DNA from: an uncultured Verrucomicrobiota bacterium
GTDB lineage: Bacteria; Verrucomicrobiota; Kiritimatiellia; CAIVKH01
Reading direction: 5' to 3'
NCBI GenBank assembly: GCA_937996795.1
Contig: CALKUH010000068.1
Location: 70,878-134,877, forward strand
DNA: 64,000 nucleotides
Under the pieces are notes generated by a model. That model did not search any database. It had not been told where the DNA came from and worked only from the letters and a program-made list of their open reading frames with translations. Each line of letters opens with the position of its first letter. Positions within the stretch are counted from its first letter, which is position 1. Shown here piece after piece: positions 45,301 to 51,553 of the stretch. A program made the position numbers and the translations under genes.

Positions 45301-47243
45301 ACGTCACGACGGTCATCGCCTACAACGCGGTCGAGGGCCAGGTCCGTCCGACCAACGTGAATCTGCGCGGCGCCTTCGGGCAGGCGGTGGACACGATCAA
45401 CGATTACGCCGTCGTCGGCGCGTTTACCGCGAACACGAACGGAACGTCCGCCGGCACGGCCTTCGTGTATGCGCGGGTCCCCGGCCCGAGCACGACCAAC
45501 AGCTGGATCCAGTGGCGCCAGTTGCAGCCGGCGCAGGTGGATACAAACGACCGCTTCGGCCGCTCGGTGGCGATTTCCGACTCGCTGATCGCGGTGGGCG
45601 CGGATGGCGACGAGGGCCTCACGACGAACTCCGGCGCGGTTTATCTCTTCGCGCGCCACCTCGGCGGCAGCAACAATTGGGGCGAACTGCTCCGCATCGT
45701 CCCGACCAACATCACGAACGCGATCCAGTTCGGCTACTCGGTCGATATCGATGGCGACACGCTCGTGGTCGGCGCGCCGAAGGCCAATCTCACCACGGGC
45801 AACCAGGGCGCGGTCTTCCTGTACGGACGGAACCAGGGCGGCCCCGATGCGTGGGGTGAAATCGCTCGCCGCACGCCGGTCTCCTACGGCATGACCAACG
45901 CCGACTTCGGGTGGACCGTCTCGCTTTCGGGCAGCAACCTGCTCGTCGGCGCGCCGCGCGCGGACATCAACGCGGATCTGGCCTCCAGCGAGGGGTCGGC
46001 CTTCCGCCTGGCGCGCGATGCGGGCGGCACCAACAACTGGGGCGTGGTCCAGCGCTTTGACGCCGCGCAAACGAATGAAGGCAACGACTTCGGATGGGAT
46101 GTCGCGGTGGACGCCGACATCGCGCTGATCGGCGCGCCCGGCATGTCCACCGGCGGCGTCGGCAATGCCGGCGTGACGTTTGTGTACACCTGGAACGGCG
46201 CGAGCAATGCGTTTGTCGAGACGGTGCGCCTCTCGCGTCCCTCGGAAACCGAGAAACGGATGGGCCAATCGCTGGATGTGAAGAACGACATGCTGTTCAT
46301 CGGCGCGCCGAATACAGGCGTCGTGCAGAACAGCGGGGCGGCCTATCTCTACCGCCGCAATCCGCTGGCGCCAACCAATTGGATCCTGCTCCAGACGTTC
46401 ACGCGGCCGGTCGGCAGCACGGCCGCGTCGTTTGGTTCCGCGGTCGGCATCCACTTCAACACCGCCATCGTCGGCGCGCCGGGCGATACGCTGGAAGGCA
46501 CCAATCGCGGCTATGCCTTCCTCTACCGGATCAAGCAGAACAATGCGCCGGTCCTCGCCGCGCCCATTCCGACGCAATTCGCGAACGTGGGTGTGCCCTA
46601 TGGATTCCCGATTCCCGCGGGCACCTTCACCGATCCGGACGTGGGCGACAGCCTCGTGCTCAGCGGCAGCTTCCCGTCGGGTTCCAATGGCCTCGACTTC
46701 GTGTCCTCGACTGTTACCGGAACCCCTGCGAACATCGGACTCACCCCGGTGGGTCTGCAAGCCATCGACGAGAGCGGCGACACGGCGGCCCATACGTTCA
46801 CGGTCGTGGTGCTGGATGGCGTCAACTTGTCGGGTACGCCGCGCGACCTCTGGAATCTGGCCGCATTCGGCAACGCCGTGACGAATCCCGCGCAGCAGGC
46901 GTCCCTCTGGGGCGGAAGCGCCAATCCGGACGGCGACGAACTCGACAACGACGCGGAGTATGTGTTCGGCGGCGACCCGAATGTGCCGGATGACCGCCGC
47001 ATCACGCTGGCGCGCGCGCCGAACGGCAACCTCGTCATCACGTATTTCCGCCGCAACGACGATCCGGGCCTCTTCTATACGCTGCAGGGATCGGCCAGCA
47101 TGGCGGAATGGGTGGATGTGGCGTGGACGGTCATCAGCGAAATGCCAACCCCGGTCAACGACGACGTGGATTTCGTGACGCTTACCATCGCGCCGACGCC
47201 CTCCACGCCGGTCCAGCACTATCGTATTCTCGTGCTCCAGTAA
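36306..47243 (+). CDS. Giant exported cadherin/Ig-like repeat protein (3645 residues)
   Basis: A signal peptide (FKLFVAAALACLFQPLAADAQ) begins this 3645-residue protein. In order: Ig/cadherin-like domains to about 700; a right-handed beta-helix region with choice-of-anchor-Q features (about 705-1055; GGAMLVESNGTLTLTRCAV); a lamin-tail-like domain (about 1060-1130; VINEVLFDDGAMNFIELYV); cadherin-like domains with VLSND/LLSND motifs carrying two E1-FCCH-like inserts; eight tandem VLxND domains (about 1945-2740); further Ig-like domains; seven FG-GAP-like repeats (about 3020-3410); one dystroglycan-type cadherin-like domain; and the shared C-terminal region (3510-3645). The ATG at 36306 gives the signal peptide. 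A calcium-stiffened surface fibre or adhesin is the likely role. It ends the operon. Confidence 0.88.
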   Translation: MNTWFKLFVAAALACLFQPLAADAQPTLLLKFSSPATNDAPGDAFSGGFSFTPNTGDVTAVITSGTNVVPQSNISISTPGTNGTITLTPLTNRSGTVSVELFNTMGTQTVSQTFIVVFQPHPPSIAPISNRTIPEDGSTNVPFFVSDADTPLNDLVITASSSNSVLLPTGSLVLSGSGANRFILLDPVANINGGSTITLTISDNIYTNTRTFQLTVTPVADPSTITGIASRAFGDNVGVTNIYAGVGINDVDHNMPASEQLVATAVLGNDQFVTFSGGAITRAFTGTPSQVTASIAGVGVQPIPYRGSPGTINNVSASVRVRGVSDNISVTNTINLAVEVINSVPNFATSLSPTSVVEGLAAQPFDLDFIYDPDIGEDQFTLTIQLVNTNQANLVTIGPTNVLVDNIAGLQAGIQNVTLQTVAGVLTTLTQQVAFRFTLADGYGGQAVETNVFTIVQAQNPPQITGVPVQTINKTSGDAAFSIYPTAFVQDPNQGGLQPVRAILTQTDPALGTFSATNLPFMTPAQLSTAIQALAYAPTPGARPVGDISESTLILTAIDITGLVASNTSVKVRITSVNAAPQILNVPDLADQPVLIPPSAQLKPFASIGLSNDETNAVVFTLTIDNVNKGSLTNLGAFTLSGPGQYQMSGSVASILSSLTNIVYVLDPLFPFPPDDPGGTTFTLSARDYALLTTTKTLSIQVQEEPRHHLVVRAVNDGLPGSFTYALANAGNNDVISFALPSYPAVVRMPGATANTLIRNITIKGPGANLLTISGDNNGDFTPDRQLFRIRSRVTIEGVTLSHGVAAFGGAMLVESNGTLTLTRCAVVDSVASQYGGAIDVDGGQLILDGCFIGRNRLANDTGVSGGGISIYSDKHSSFINTTFAGNSQPNATGDGGGAVVVQNRTPATPMNAWFTHCTFIGNEDAAEAASAVFSVDFNTRVRPWNTIFSDFSGRNLDVGGAGEVISSGGNICDDSSRTANIQSGQPTNTILLNHVTDETETDPVLAPLNLDGDPTPYAEPLAGSPAIGKASTSTNAVDQRGVLRQGVADTGAIEFNALGRLVINEVLFDDGAMNFIELYVRRDSTPIDLAPYSLFIDGVKVHDFASGTIIGTNALYAAGAPAPTLVNPGFGYVVAFTNAPVSVTSDSNPTPVARPSVTNASLNLGPRGIITLGLGGSTEPVARQSYLGAYMNPATGTNLLSITGNSVALAPQYLGFALVPHSLILPGPFDGVDMGRPMNVNMFSIGADVLGTPFGQDNAEPLAVPDIFTVSEDDIFALPVRANDFDGDGNDRLVLVDLSAESDAGVGDVALTNSQQGAEIAIDPDAVPLRGDQVIFDPRAAPALQSLPVGVESIDTFYYEIIDIGSAAVEGYADGTGGTTVVAVTNHRLTNDAEIVISGAVPNDYNGTFAVTVVDENSFSIALPFAGVAVSNGFWETVLPREPSARSEASVSVRVVGVNDPPVATPDAITNVTERSTVRLMVRPEQAGTPLAFPGDPIPAPVMLTQDVLSNDTDIDSDDTWSSLRAVGVLASVNPITAYAGTPGETPVTVTAPAHGLLTGDEILIANYGGHPSYNGYHTVTVLDADSFSINLFFVDDAAQKGVWVILNDANRYAAVTDVGATVFLTLRANPEEDHFIYNASVSDFLQGLSEGERYTNRFYYAVEDSHGAIGIGPVDVIVEGVNNTPVANPDAASLSQLAPLVSGTNTLAQVLAGGLDLMYTRPPASGTPGRTDLQVLDLSGALPGTIVLANFFSTDEDTPLAFAATNLLSNDTDIDVIDTLSVLSVAGPSRLGASVLLGSGTITYNPTVSTNLRALARAEMVIDTFNAVVSDGMTGGTVTSLVAVLVTGVNDKPTAVADFHTTHEDEIRLLDPRTNDVEHDVNGVIPDDRLRLVMATNVANPGLAAVSLTTTNARHDATVSSLLNQLADWQSFTNVFSYTITDNSFLFATDDEFYVPAGTTGKVLDVLANDRNFTDATGGVTIVSAGPALNGGTVTISTNGQSLVYSSPPAFVGDDFFRYTIQNSAGDRKSGRVLVRSVVAAINGVLHAANDHYTVAAGETAVMNVLTNDSMLPLNGSGLTITSIVSSSIPGQPILTNNTFVFVATNGLTPLTFRYAVSGGGAATAQADVTLAVVERRGILNIQDESFSVLPGSLSNELQVLSNDGLVTESISALRIKEIVVPAANGAVTTNAAGTRLLYTPSIGFIGIDQVTYVVTDQIGGTGTGVASIAVGAVEAVADFYKLAATTNPAPVVLRVLANDRVMPNPEGTLTILSVNPATPTTNGTLAVHGSGQYLLFTPSNTTGQLDFDYVVQDGGSPARVATGRVTIATVASGIYANPDRYVVRGGGSGYVLNVLTNDISYPNVNKTYTILSIGVGPNAPDQGGIVTIENNALVYTPADGFFGEESFTYLMSDSSATDVARVTVSVRRGDLRANDDAYAVYYELLPGTNVAASFTLPVTLNDRILPALDQVLAISALGAGTNVPSQGGSVQISPDNQSLIYRPVLATATSYVEQFTYEISDGGDRRASGVVRVRVLNRASNLVAVTQHDAFTVARGSTNNILRVLANDFVLPGTAAGWSITAVSPSLYGGAVSISNATVRYSPPAGFVGVDTFTYSVSDGLGGTGNATVTIRVGSLPTLPDLFTLRSGSVTNNLDVLANDVFTTDYAGEYTLHSVFGQTTGGTIATSAVNTVLYTPSASYVGAYPYTETFFYRVADDAAVLFTGEVRVIVHQASNHLSSSTVTLVVEGRNDQPTITNATGPLFITDKEDVKPFLQVLITEVDEQTLERVDVTVAIDNAAKGAFRNQDGFVQTSPGVYVLTNVTALTGTARVRDLIFEPVENRITVPQSETAFFTITVTDNKSAPAVNTNSSVVVTAVNDPPVITGTRAGQTVYRLLPIHLFSAVSITEVDDLTLQPLAVTVTLAPTTNGVLTNLSSFALVTSGVYRATNLTAAAATAQLRLMQFVPSTNAIPENSARTTAFQIAVNDGFAPTVMDDVTTVIAYNAVEGQVRPTNVNLRGAFGQAVDTINDYAVVGAFTANTNGTSAGTAFVYARVPGPSTTNSWIQWRQLQPAQVDTNDRFGRSVAISDSLIAVGADGDEGLTTNSGAVYLFARHLGGSNNWGELLRIVPTNITNAIQFGYSVDIDGDTLVVGAPKANLTTGNQGAVFLYGRNQGGPDAWGEIARRTPVSYGMTNADFGWTVSLSGSNLLVGAPRADINADLASSEGSAFRLARDAGGTNNWGVVQRFDAAQTNEGNDFGWDVAVDADIALIGAPGMSTGGVGNAGVTFVYTWNGASNAFVETVRLSRPSETEKRMGQSLDVKNDMLFIGAPNTGVVQNSGAAYLYRRNPLAPTNWILLQTFTRPVGSTAASFGSAVGIHFNTAIVGAPGDTLEGTNRGYAFLYRIKQNNAPVLAAPIPTQFANVGVPYGFPIPAGTFTDPDVGDSLVLSGSFPSGSNGLDFVSSTVTGTPANIGLTPVGLQAIDESGDTAAHTFTVVVLDGVNLSGTPRDLWNLAAFGNAVTNPAQQASLWGGSANPDGDELDNDAEYVFGGDPNVPDDRRITLARAPNGNLVITYFRRNDDPGLFYTLQGSASMAEWVDVAWTVISEMPTPVNDDVDFVTLTIAPTPSTPVQHYRILVLQ
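42130..44520 (+). repeat. Eight tandem VLxND Ig-like repeats (tandem-95 type)
   Basis: Each unit has a VLANDR/VLTNDS-like motif near its start and a YTP..GF.G.D.FTY-like motif near its end. The motif starts lie near 42205, 42498, 42786, 43072, 43371, 43682, 43998 and 44274, giving a period of about 92-105 residues. Units are divergent in DNA, so this is an old duplication. Confidence 0.8.
45368..46530 (+). repeat. Seven FG-GAP-like repeats forming a predicted beta-propeller
   Basis: Repeats of about 57-62 residues share the pattern FGxSVxxxxxxxxVGAP. Examples are GRSVAISDSLIAVGA, GYSVDIDGDTLVVGAP and GWDVAVDADIALIGAP. The seven motif starts lie near 45378, 45556, 45731, 45908, 46093, 46264 and 46435. 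Seven units match one seven-bladed integrin-alpha-type propeller. Confidence 0.75.
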
Positions 47244-47287
47244 CGATGCGCGATGCGACCGCGGCTTGCAAAATGGCCGCGCCTGCG

Positions 47288-47293
47288 AATGAT
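47288..47293 (+). promoter_or_regulatory. -10-like hexamer 6 bases upstream of priA
   Basis: AATGAT (4 of 6) ends 6 bases before the ATG at 47300. It is weaker than the other cases with the same spacing, but no Shine-Dalgarno site is present either. Confidence 0.3.
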
Positions 47294-47299
47294 GCTGCC

Positions 47300-49513
47300 A
47301 TGAGCCGGATTGCGCGCGTGGTGGTGGATCTCTCGCTGGATCGCGAGTTCGATTACCGGGTTCCCGCGGAACTCGATGACGAACTGCGCCTCGGTTCGCG
47401 CGTCACCGTGCCGTTCGGACGGCGCGAGGCGCAGGGCTATGTGGTCGGCTTTGTCGAGACGTCCTCGTTTCCCGCTCTCAAGCCGATCCGGAGCATCGTC
47501 GGCAAAAAGCCGCTCGTGGAGGAGAATATCCTCGGCCTCGCGCGCTGGATCGCCGACTACTACCTCGCCCCGGTCGAGCAGGCCGTCCGCACGGTGCTGC
47601 CCAGCGCCGTGCGCAAGGAAACGGCGCGTTTCAAGCAACAGCGGGTGGTCCACCTGACGGAGCGGGGCAGCGACCCGGCGGAAGTGTTTGCGTTGCGCAA
47701 GAAAGCGCCCGCGCAGGCGAAGATCATCGATGCGCTCGCGGCGGGGCCCGCGCCGATGCCGGAACTCGCCCGCGCGGGCGCCACCGCCGCGCTTGTGCGG
47801 GCGCTGGAGCGGAAGGGTTTCGTGTCGACATCGGATCAATCGGTGCGGCGCCGCGCCGACGGTGGGCACGAGGTGCTGCCCACGCAGCCGCTGCCGCTGA
47901 TGCCGCAGCAGCGGGAGGCGCTGGATATCATCCGCACGTCCATGGACACCCGCCAGCCGCCGGTGGTCTTGCTCTTTGGCGTGACTGGAAGCGGAAAGAC
48001 CGAGGTCTATCTGCAAGCCATCGACCACGCGCTCAAACAGGACGGCGGGTGCATCGTGCTCGTCCCGGAGATTTCGCTGACCCCGCAGACGGTGGACCGG
48101 TTCCGCTCGCGCTTCGGCGACACCGTGGCCGTGCTGCACAGCGAGTTGTCCTCTGGCGAACGGCATGACGAGTGGCACCGCGTGCACGAAGGCGAGGCGC
48201 GCATCGCGATCGGACCGCGCTCCGCGGTGTTCGCGCCGGTGCGCAACCTGAAGCTCATCGTGGTCGATGAGGAGCACGAGCACAGCTACAAGCAGGAGGA
48301 GGCGCCGCGCTACAACGCTCGCGATGTCGCCGTCATGCGCGGGCATCGCGACGGGTGCGCCGTGGTGCTGGGTTCCGCCACGCCGTGCCTCGAATCGCTG
48401 CAGAATGCGATGCGCGGCAAATATGCGCTGGCGCGGATGCCGCACCGCGTGGATCACCGGAAAATGCCCGTCATGCGGATCGTGGACATGCGGCAGGAGA
48501 TGGAGAAGGAGGGGCGACTCAATGTCCTTTCCCGCGATTTGAAGGAAGCCATCCAGTCCCGCATTGAGCGCGCGGAGCAAACGATCCTCTTCCTCAACCG
48601 GCGCGGCTTCGCGACCTCGCTCGTCTGCCCGTCGTGCGGAACCGTCGCGCGCTGCGACCAGTGCAGCGTGGCGATGACGTATCACAAGCCGACCGACCGC
48701 CTGGTCTGCCACATCTGCGGCGCGCAACAGCGCGTGCCCGAACGCTGCCCGAACGCTGAGTGCCGCGATCCCTCGTTCAAATATTCCGGCGTCGGCACGC
48801 AGCGCGTCGAGGATGTCCTCCTGAAAGTGTTCCCGAAAGCGCGCGTGCAGCGGATGGATTCCGACACGATGACGCGCAAGGACGCGTATCGGAAAACACT
48901 CGGCGCCTTCCGCGCGGGCCAGATCGACATCCTCATCGGCACGCAGATGATCGCCAAGGGCCTCGACTTTCCCGGCGTCACGCTGGTTGGCGTCGTTGCG
49001 GCGGATTTGAGCCTGCATTTGCCGGACTTCCGCGCGGGCGAGCGCACCTTCCAGTTGCTCACCCAGGTGGCGGGGCGCGCGGGCCGCGGGGATTTGATGG
49101 GCGAGGTGATCGTCCAGACGTTTACGCCGCATCATCCGGCGATCCAGGCCGCGCGCCGCCTCGACTACGACGGGTTTATCTCGGAGGAACTGGAGGCGCG
49201 CAAGGAACTCGGCTATCCGCCGTTCGGACATCTCGTGTGCGTGACGTTGCGCGGCGAACAAGAGGAACTGGTCCAACTCACCGGCGTCTCGCTGGCGCGT
49301 CGCATCCAGGAAAAACTCGACCCGTCCGTACGCCTCGGCGGCCCGAGCCCCGCGCCGCTCGCGAAGGCGCGCGGCGAGTACCGCTATCAACTCATGCTGC
49401 GCGCGGCGCAGACCCGCCAGATGACCGCGCCCCTGCGCGAGGTGTTGCGCGATTTCAAGTGGCCCGACGCCGTCGCGTGGTCGGTCGATGTGGACGCCCT
49501 GTCGCTGCTGTAA
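47300..49513 (+). CDS. priA: Primosomal protein N' (replication restart helicase PriA)
   Basis: A 737-residue 3'-5' DNA helicase that reloads the replisome at stalled forks. The N-terminal 3'-DNA-binding domain begins at once (ARVVVDLSLDREFDYRVP). Walker A is GVTGSGKTEVYL, motif II is VVDEEHEHSYKQ, and HDEWHRV and GSATPCLES follow. The zinc-binding insert has eight cysteines starting CPSCGTVARCDQC and ending PERCPNAEC. Motifs V-VI are GTQMIAKGLDFPGV and QVAGRAGRGD. The start at 47300 puts the DNA-binding domain at the N-terminus; ATG 47246 would add 18 residues without family similarity. It lies 56 bases behind the giant-protein operon and is convergent with the oxidase-like gene. Confidence 0.95.
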   Translation: MSRIARVVVDLSLDREFDYRVPAELDDELRLGSRVTVPFGRREAQGYVVGFVETSSFPALKPIRSIVGKKPLVEENILGLARWIADYYLAPVEQAVRTVLPSAVRKETARFKQQRVVHLTERGSDPAEVFALRKKAPAQAKIIDALAAGPAPMPELARAGATAALVRALERKGFVSTSDQSVRRRADGGHEVLPTQPLPLMPQQREALDIIRTSMDTRQPPVVLLFGVTGSGKTEVYLQAIDHALKQDGGCIVLVPEISLTPQTVDRFRSRFGDTVAVLHSELSSGERHDEWHRVHEGEARIAIGPRSAVFAPVRNLKLIVVDEEHEHSYKQEEAPRYNARDVAVMRGHRDGCAVVLGSATPCLESLQNAMRGKYALARMPHRVDHRKMPVMRIVDMRQEMEKEGRLNVLSRDLKEAIQSRIERAEQTILFLNRRGFATSLVCPSCGTVARCDQCSVAMTYHKPTDRLVCHICGAQQRVPERCPNAECRDPSFKYSGVGTQRVEDVLLKVFPKARVQRMDSDTMTRKDAYRKTLGAFRAGQIDILIGTQMIAKGLDFPGVTLVGVVAADLSLHLPDFRAGERTFQLLTQVAGRAGRGDLMGEVIVQTFTPHHPAIQAARRLDYDGFISEELEARKELGYPPFGHLVCVTLRGEQEELVQLTGVSLARRIQEKLDPSVRLGGPSPAPLAKARGEYRYQLMLRAAQTRQMTAPLREVLRDFKWPDAVAWSVDVDALSLL

Positions 49514-49518
49514 GCGCG

Positions 49519-50934
49519 TCAGCTGGCGTGCTGCGGGGACGCGGCGCGGCGCGCGGTGAACAGCGCGGCGGCGTGAAGGACCAGGGCGACAACCAGCACG
49601 GTTGCCCCGGCGGTCGCCAGCACCTGCAACACGTTGAATTCGGCGGGATACATGTGATGGCGGCGGGGCAAGCCGTGGTAGCCCAGACGGAAAAGGGGCA
49701 GGAACGTCATCAGTACACCGGCCAGCAGGACCCAGGCCGCGGCCCGAAGTACGGCGGGGGAGGGAATGCGGCCCGTCCAAAGGGGCCAGTGTTGCACCGC
49801 AATCGCGAGCAGCGCCGTCAGGGCGCCACCGACGAAGATCAGGTGCATGTGCGCCACGACGAATACGCTGTTGTGCAGATGCGGATTCAATGCCGGGGAG
49901 GCCAGGGGCAGGCCGGTAAGCAATCCAATCGCGAGCAGCACAATAAAGACGCGGAGCAGGGCGCTGGCGGGTTGCGCGGTCCATCCGCCCCGGGCCGCCG
50001 CCACCATCCAGCTCAGCAGGACCACGCCCAGGGGCACCGCGACGAGATGGCTCATCAGGGCCGCCACGCCGGCTTCCGCCGGGCCTGCGCCGGCCATCAG
50101 ATGACGCCCCCACAGGAAATAGCTCAACAGCGCGACCGCCGGCAGGCACCACGCGACCATGCGCCGCATCGGCAAGCGGGCCCCCGATACGGACTCGAGC
50201 AGGTCGCTCATGGCGCCGCACGCGGGAAGGATCACCGCAAAGACCGCGGGCGTGGCGGCCGCCCAGAACAGTTGCTTCAGGATGCTCGGGTCGCCGCCGT
50301 GCGCCGGATCGAACAGCGGGAGGCCAAACGCGCGTTCCGCGATCAGGAGCAACATCGTCGCCACCAGCAGCGGCGCAGCCATCAGGGTCGCCAGCGCGCC
50401 CGCATACAGCCCGGTTACGGTGAGTGGGCCCTGGTGCCACGGCTCACGCGTTACGCGCGCGTGCGTGGTCGCCATCAGGTTCACCGCCAGCAGCAGGACG
50501 GCCAGCGCCGATCCCGTCACGCCGAGCGCCGCCAGGACAACCGGTGTCGGCGAGGACACCAACGCATACGGTGTGGCGAACGACCAACCCGTGTCCACGC
50601 CGCCCGTCAGGAAGGCGACGGCGATCAGCAACGCGCCTGCGCCGTAGGACCACCACGCAAGGCTGTTGAGACGCGGCATCACAAAAGACGTGCGCCCCGT
50701 GAGGCGCGGCAGCGAGGTCAGGCCGAGCAGGGCGGGAAACGCCGGCAACAGGACGAAATACACCATCAGCATCCCGTGCAGGCTGAACAGCTTGTCGAAT
50801 GTGTCGGATTGCATCAGCCAACCGGACGGATGGATCAGCTCCATGCGCATCAGCAGCGCGGCCAGGATTCCTGCGAAAAAGAAGAATGCCATCGCCCGGC
50901 CAAACCGGCGGGCCAATCGCTCGTGATGCAGCAT
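49519..50934 (-). CDS. Heme-copper oxidase subunit I homologue with degenerate CuB site
   Basis: A 471-residue protein with about 12 membrane helices, aligning along its length with cytochrome c oxidase subunit I. Low-spin heme ligands H53 (LFSLHGMLMVYF) and H364, and the high-spin heme ligand H362 (VVAHMHLIF), are kept. The block that normally reads GHPEVY reads AATPAVF: T228 replaces the CuB histidine, A230 the glutamate and F232 the cross-linking tyrosine. The normal HH pair reads R277-H278. Two of three CuB ligands are thus lost, so oxygen reduction of the usual kind is unlikely. GGGAG lies 6 bases before the ATG at 50934. No subunit II or III gene is nearby. Role unknown: heme-based electron transfer or gas sensing are options. 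Confidence 0.85.
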   Translation of the reverse strand: MLHHERLARRFGRAMAFFFFAGILAALLMRMELIHPSGWLMQSDTFDKLFSLHGMLMVYFVLLPAFPALLGLTSLPRLTGRTSFVMPRLNSLAWWSYGAGALLIAVAFLTGGVDTGWSFATPYALVSSPTPVVLAALGVTGSALAVLLLAVNLMATTHARVTREPWHQGPLTVTGLYAGALATLMAAPLLVATMLLLIAERAFGLPLFDPAHGGDPSILKQLFWAAATPAVFAVILPACGAMSDLLESVSGARLPMRRMVAWCLPAVALLSYFLWGRHLMAGAGPAEAGVAALMSHLVAVPLGVVLLSWMVAAARGGWTAQPASALLRVFIVLLAIGLLTGLPLASPALNPHLHNSVFVVAHMHLIFVGGALTALLAIAVQHWPLWTGRIPSPAVLRAAAWVLLAGVLMTFLPLFRLGYHGLPRRHHMYPAEFNVLQVLATAGATVLVVALVLHAAALFTARRAASPQHAS

Positions 50935-50991
50935 GGTCGTCTCCCGTGTTTCTGTGAAGTGGCGTAGCTTCTTTGTTCGCAATAGCTTGCA

Positions 50992-51012
50992 CAATCGGGG
51001 AATCCCTGATTG
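50992..51012. promoter_or_regulatory. Imperfect inverted repeat between divergent oxidase-like and YlbF-type genes
   Basis: CAATCGGG and CCCTGATTG flank a GAAT centre; the arms match with one bulged base. It sits midway in the 133-base divergent intergenic region, where a shared operator would be expected. Confidence 0.35.
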
Positions 51013-51067
51013 AGTCTGCGCGTTCGCAATTCCAGCCGCTTGTGCTACGTTTTGCGCCCGGAGGATT

Positions 51068-51487
51068 ATGAAGCCGATTCTGATTCAGCAGGAAGAAACG
51101 CCCGTCATTCGCAAAACCAAAGAACTGTGCCAGGCCATTCTGGACCAGCCCGCGTACCAGGAGATGAAGCGCACGATCCAGGCGTTCCTCGCTGACACGA
51201 AGATGCGCGAGCAATACCAGCGCCTGTGCGACCTTCAGGACCAGTTGCACGAGAAGCACGAGAGCGGGCACACGATCACGGATGACGAGGTCGCGCAATT
51301 CGAGCGCGAGGAAACCGAGTTCCTCTCCAATTCCGTCGCGCAGGGGTTCATCGACGCGCAGCGCGCGATGCACAAGATCGAGCAGACCGTTTCCGCCTAC
51401 GTCCGCAAAACCTTCGAACTCGGACGCCTGCCGACCGACGATGACTTCTCCGGCGGCGGTTGCGGTCCGTCCTGTGGCTGTCACTAA
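51068..51487 (+). CDS. YlbF/YmcA-family protein with Cys-rich tail
   Basis: A 139-residue mainly helical protein of the YlbF/YmcA (Com_YlbF) family. In Bacillus, YlbF, YmcA and YaaT form a complex that affects RNase Y, sporulation and competence and carries Fe-S clusters. The helical core spans about 10-115 (AILDQPAYQEMKRTIQAF, FIDAQRAMHKIEQTVSAYV). The C-terminus ends in a run with C132, C136, C138 and H139 (GGGCGPSCGCH), a possible metal or Fe-S site. GGAGG at 51060-51064 lies 3 bases before the ATG at 51068. It is divergent from the oxidase-like gene. Confidence 0.8.
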   Translation: MKPILIQQEETPVIRKTKELCQAILDQPAYQEMKRTIQAFLADTKMREQYQRLCDLQDQLHEKHESGHTITDDEVAQFEREETEFLSNSVAQGFIDAQRAMHKIEQTVSAYVRKTFELGRLPTDDDFSGGGCGPSCGCH

Positions 51488-51514
51488 TCAGGCCGCGTGG
51501 CTCCGAAAAAACCT

Positions 51515-51541
51515 TTTCGCGTCTTTCGCGTGTTTCGTGGT
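51515..51541. repeat. Three 9-base tandem units
   Basis: TTTCGCGTC, TTTCGCGTG and TTTCGTGGT follow each other in the 66-base gap upstream of the flavoprotein gene. The last unit resembles the CCACGAAGG tract near 904 read on the other strand. Confidence 0.5.
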
Positions 51542-51553
51542 TAACTCCTCCCC

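Noticed and set aside
49519..50934. Nitric oxide reductase as the identity of the oxidase-like protein
   Set aside because: The FeB histidines and glutamates expected for NorB are not present either. The protein aligns best with oxidase-type subunit I.
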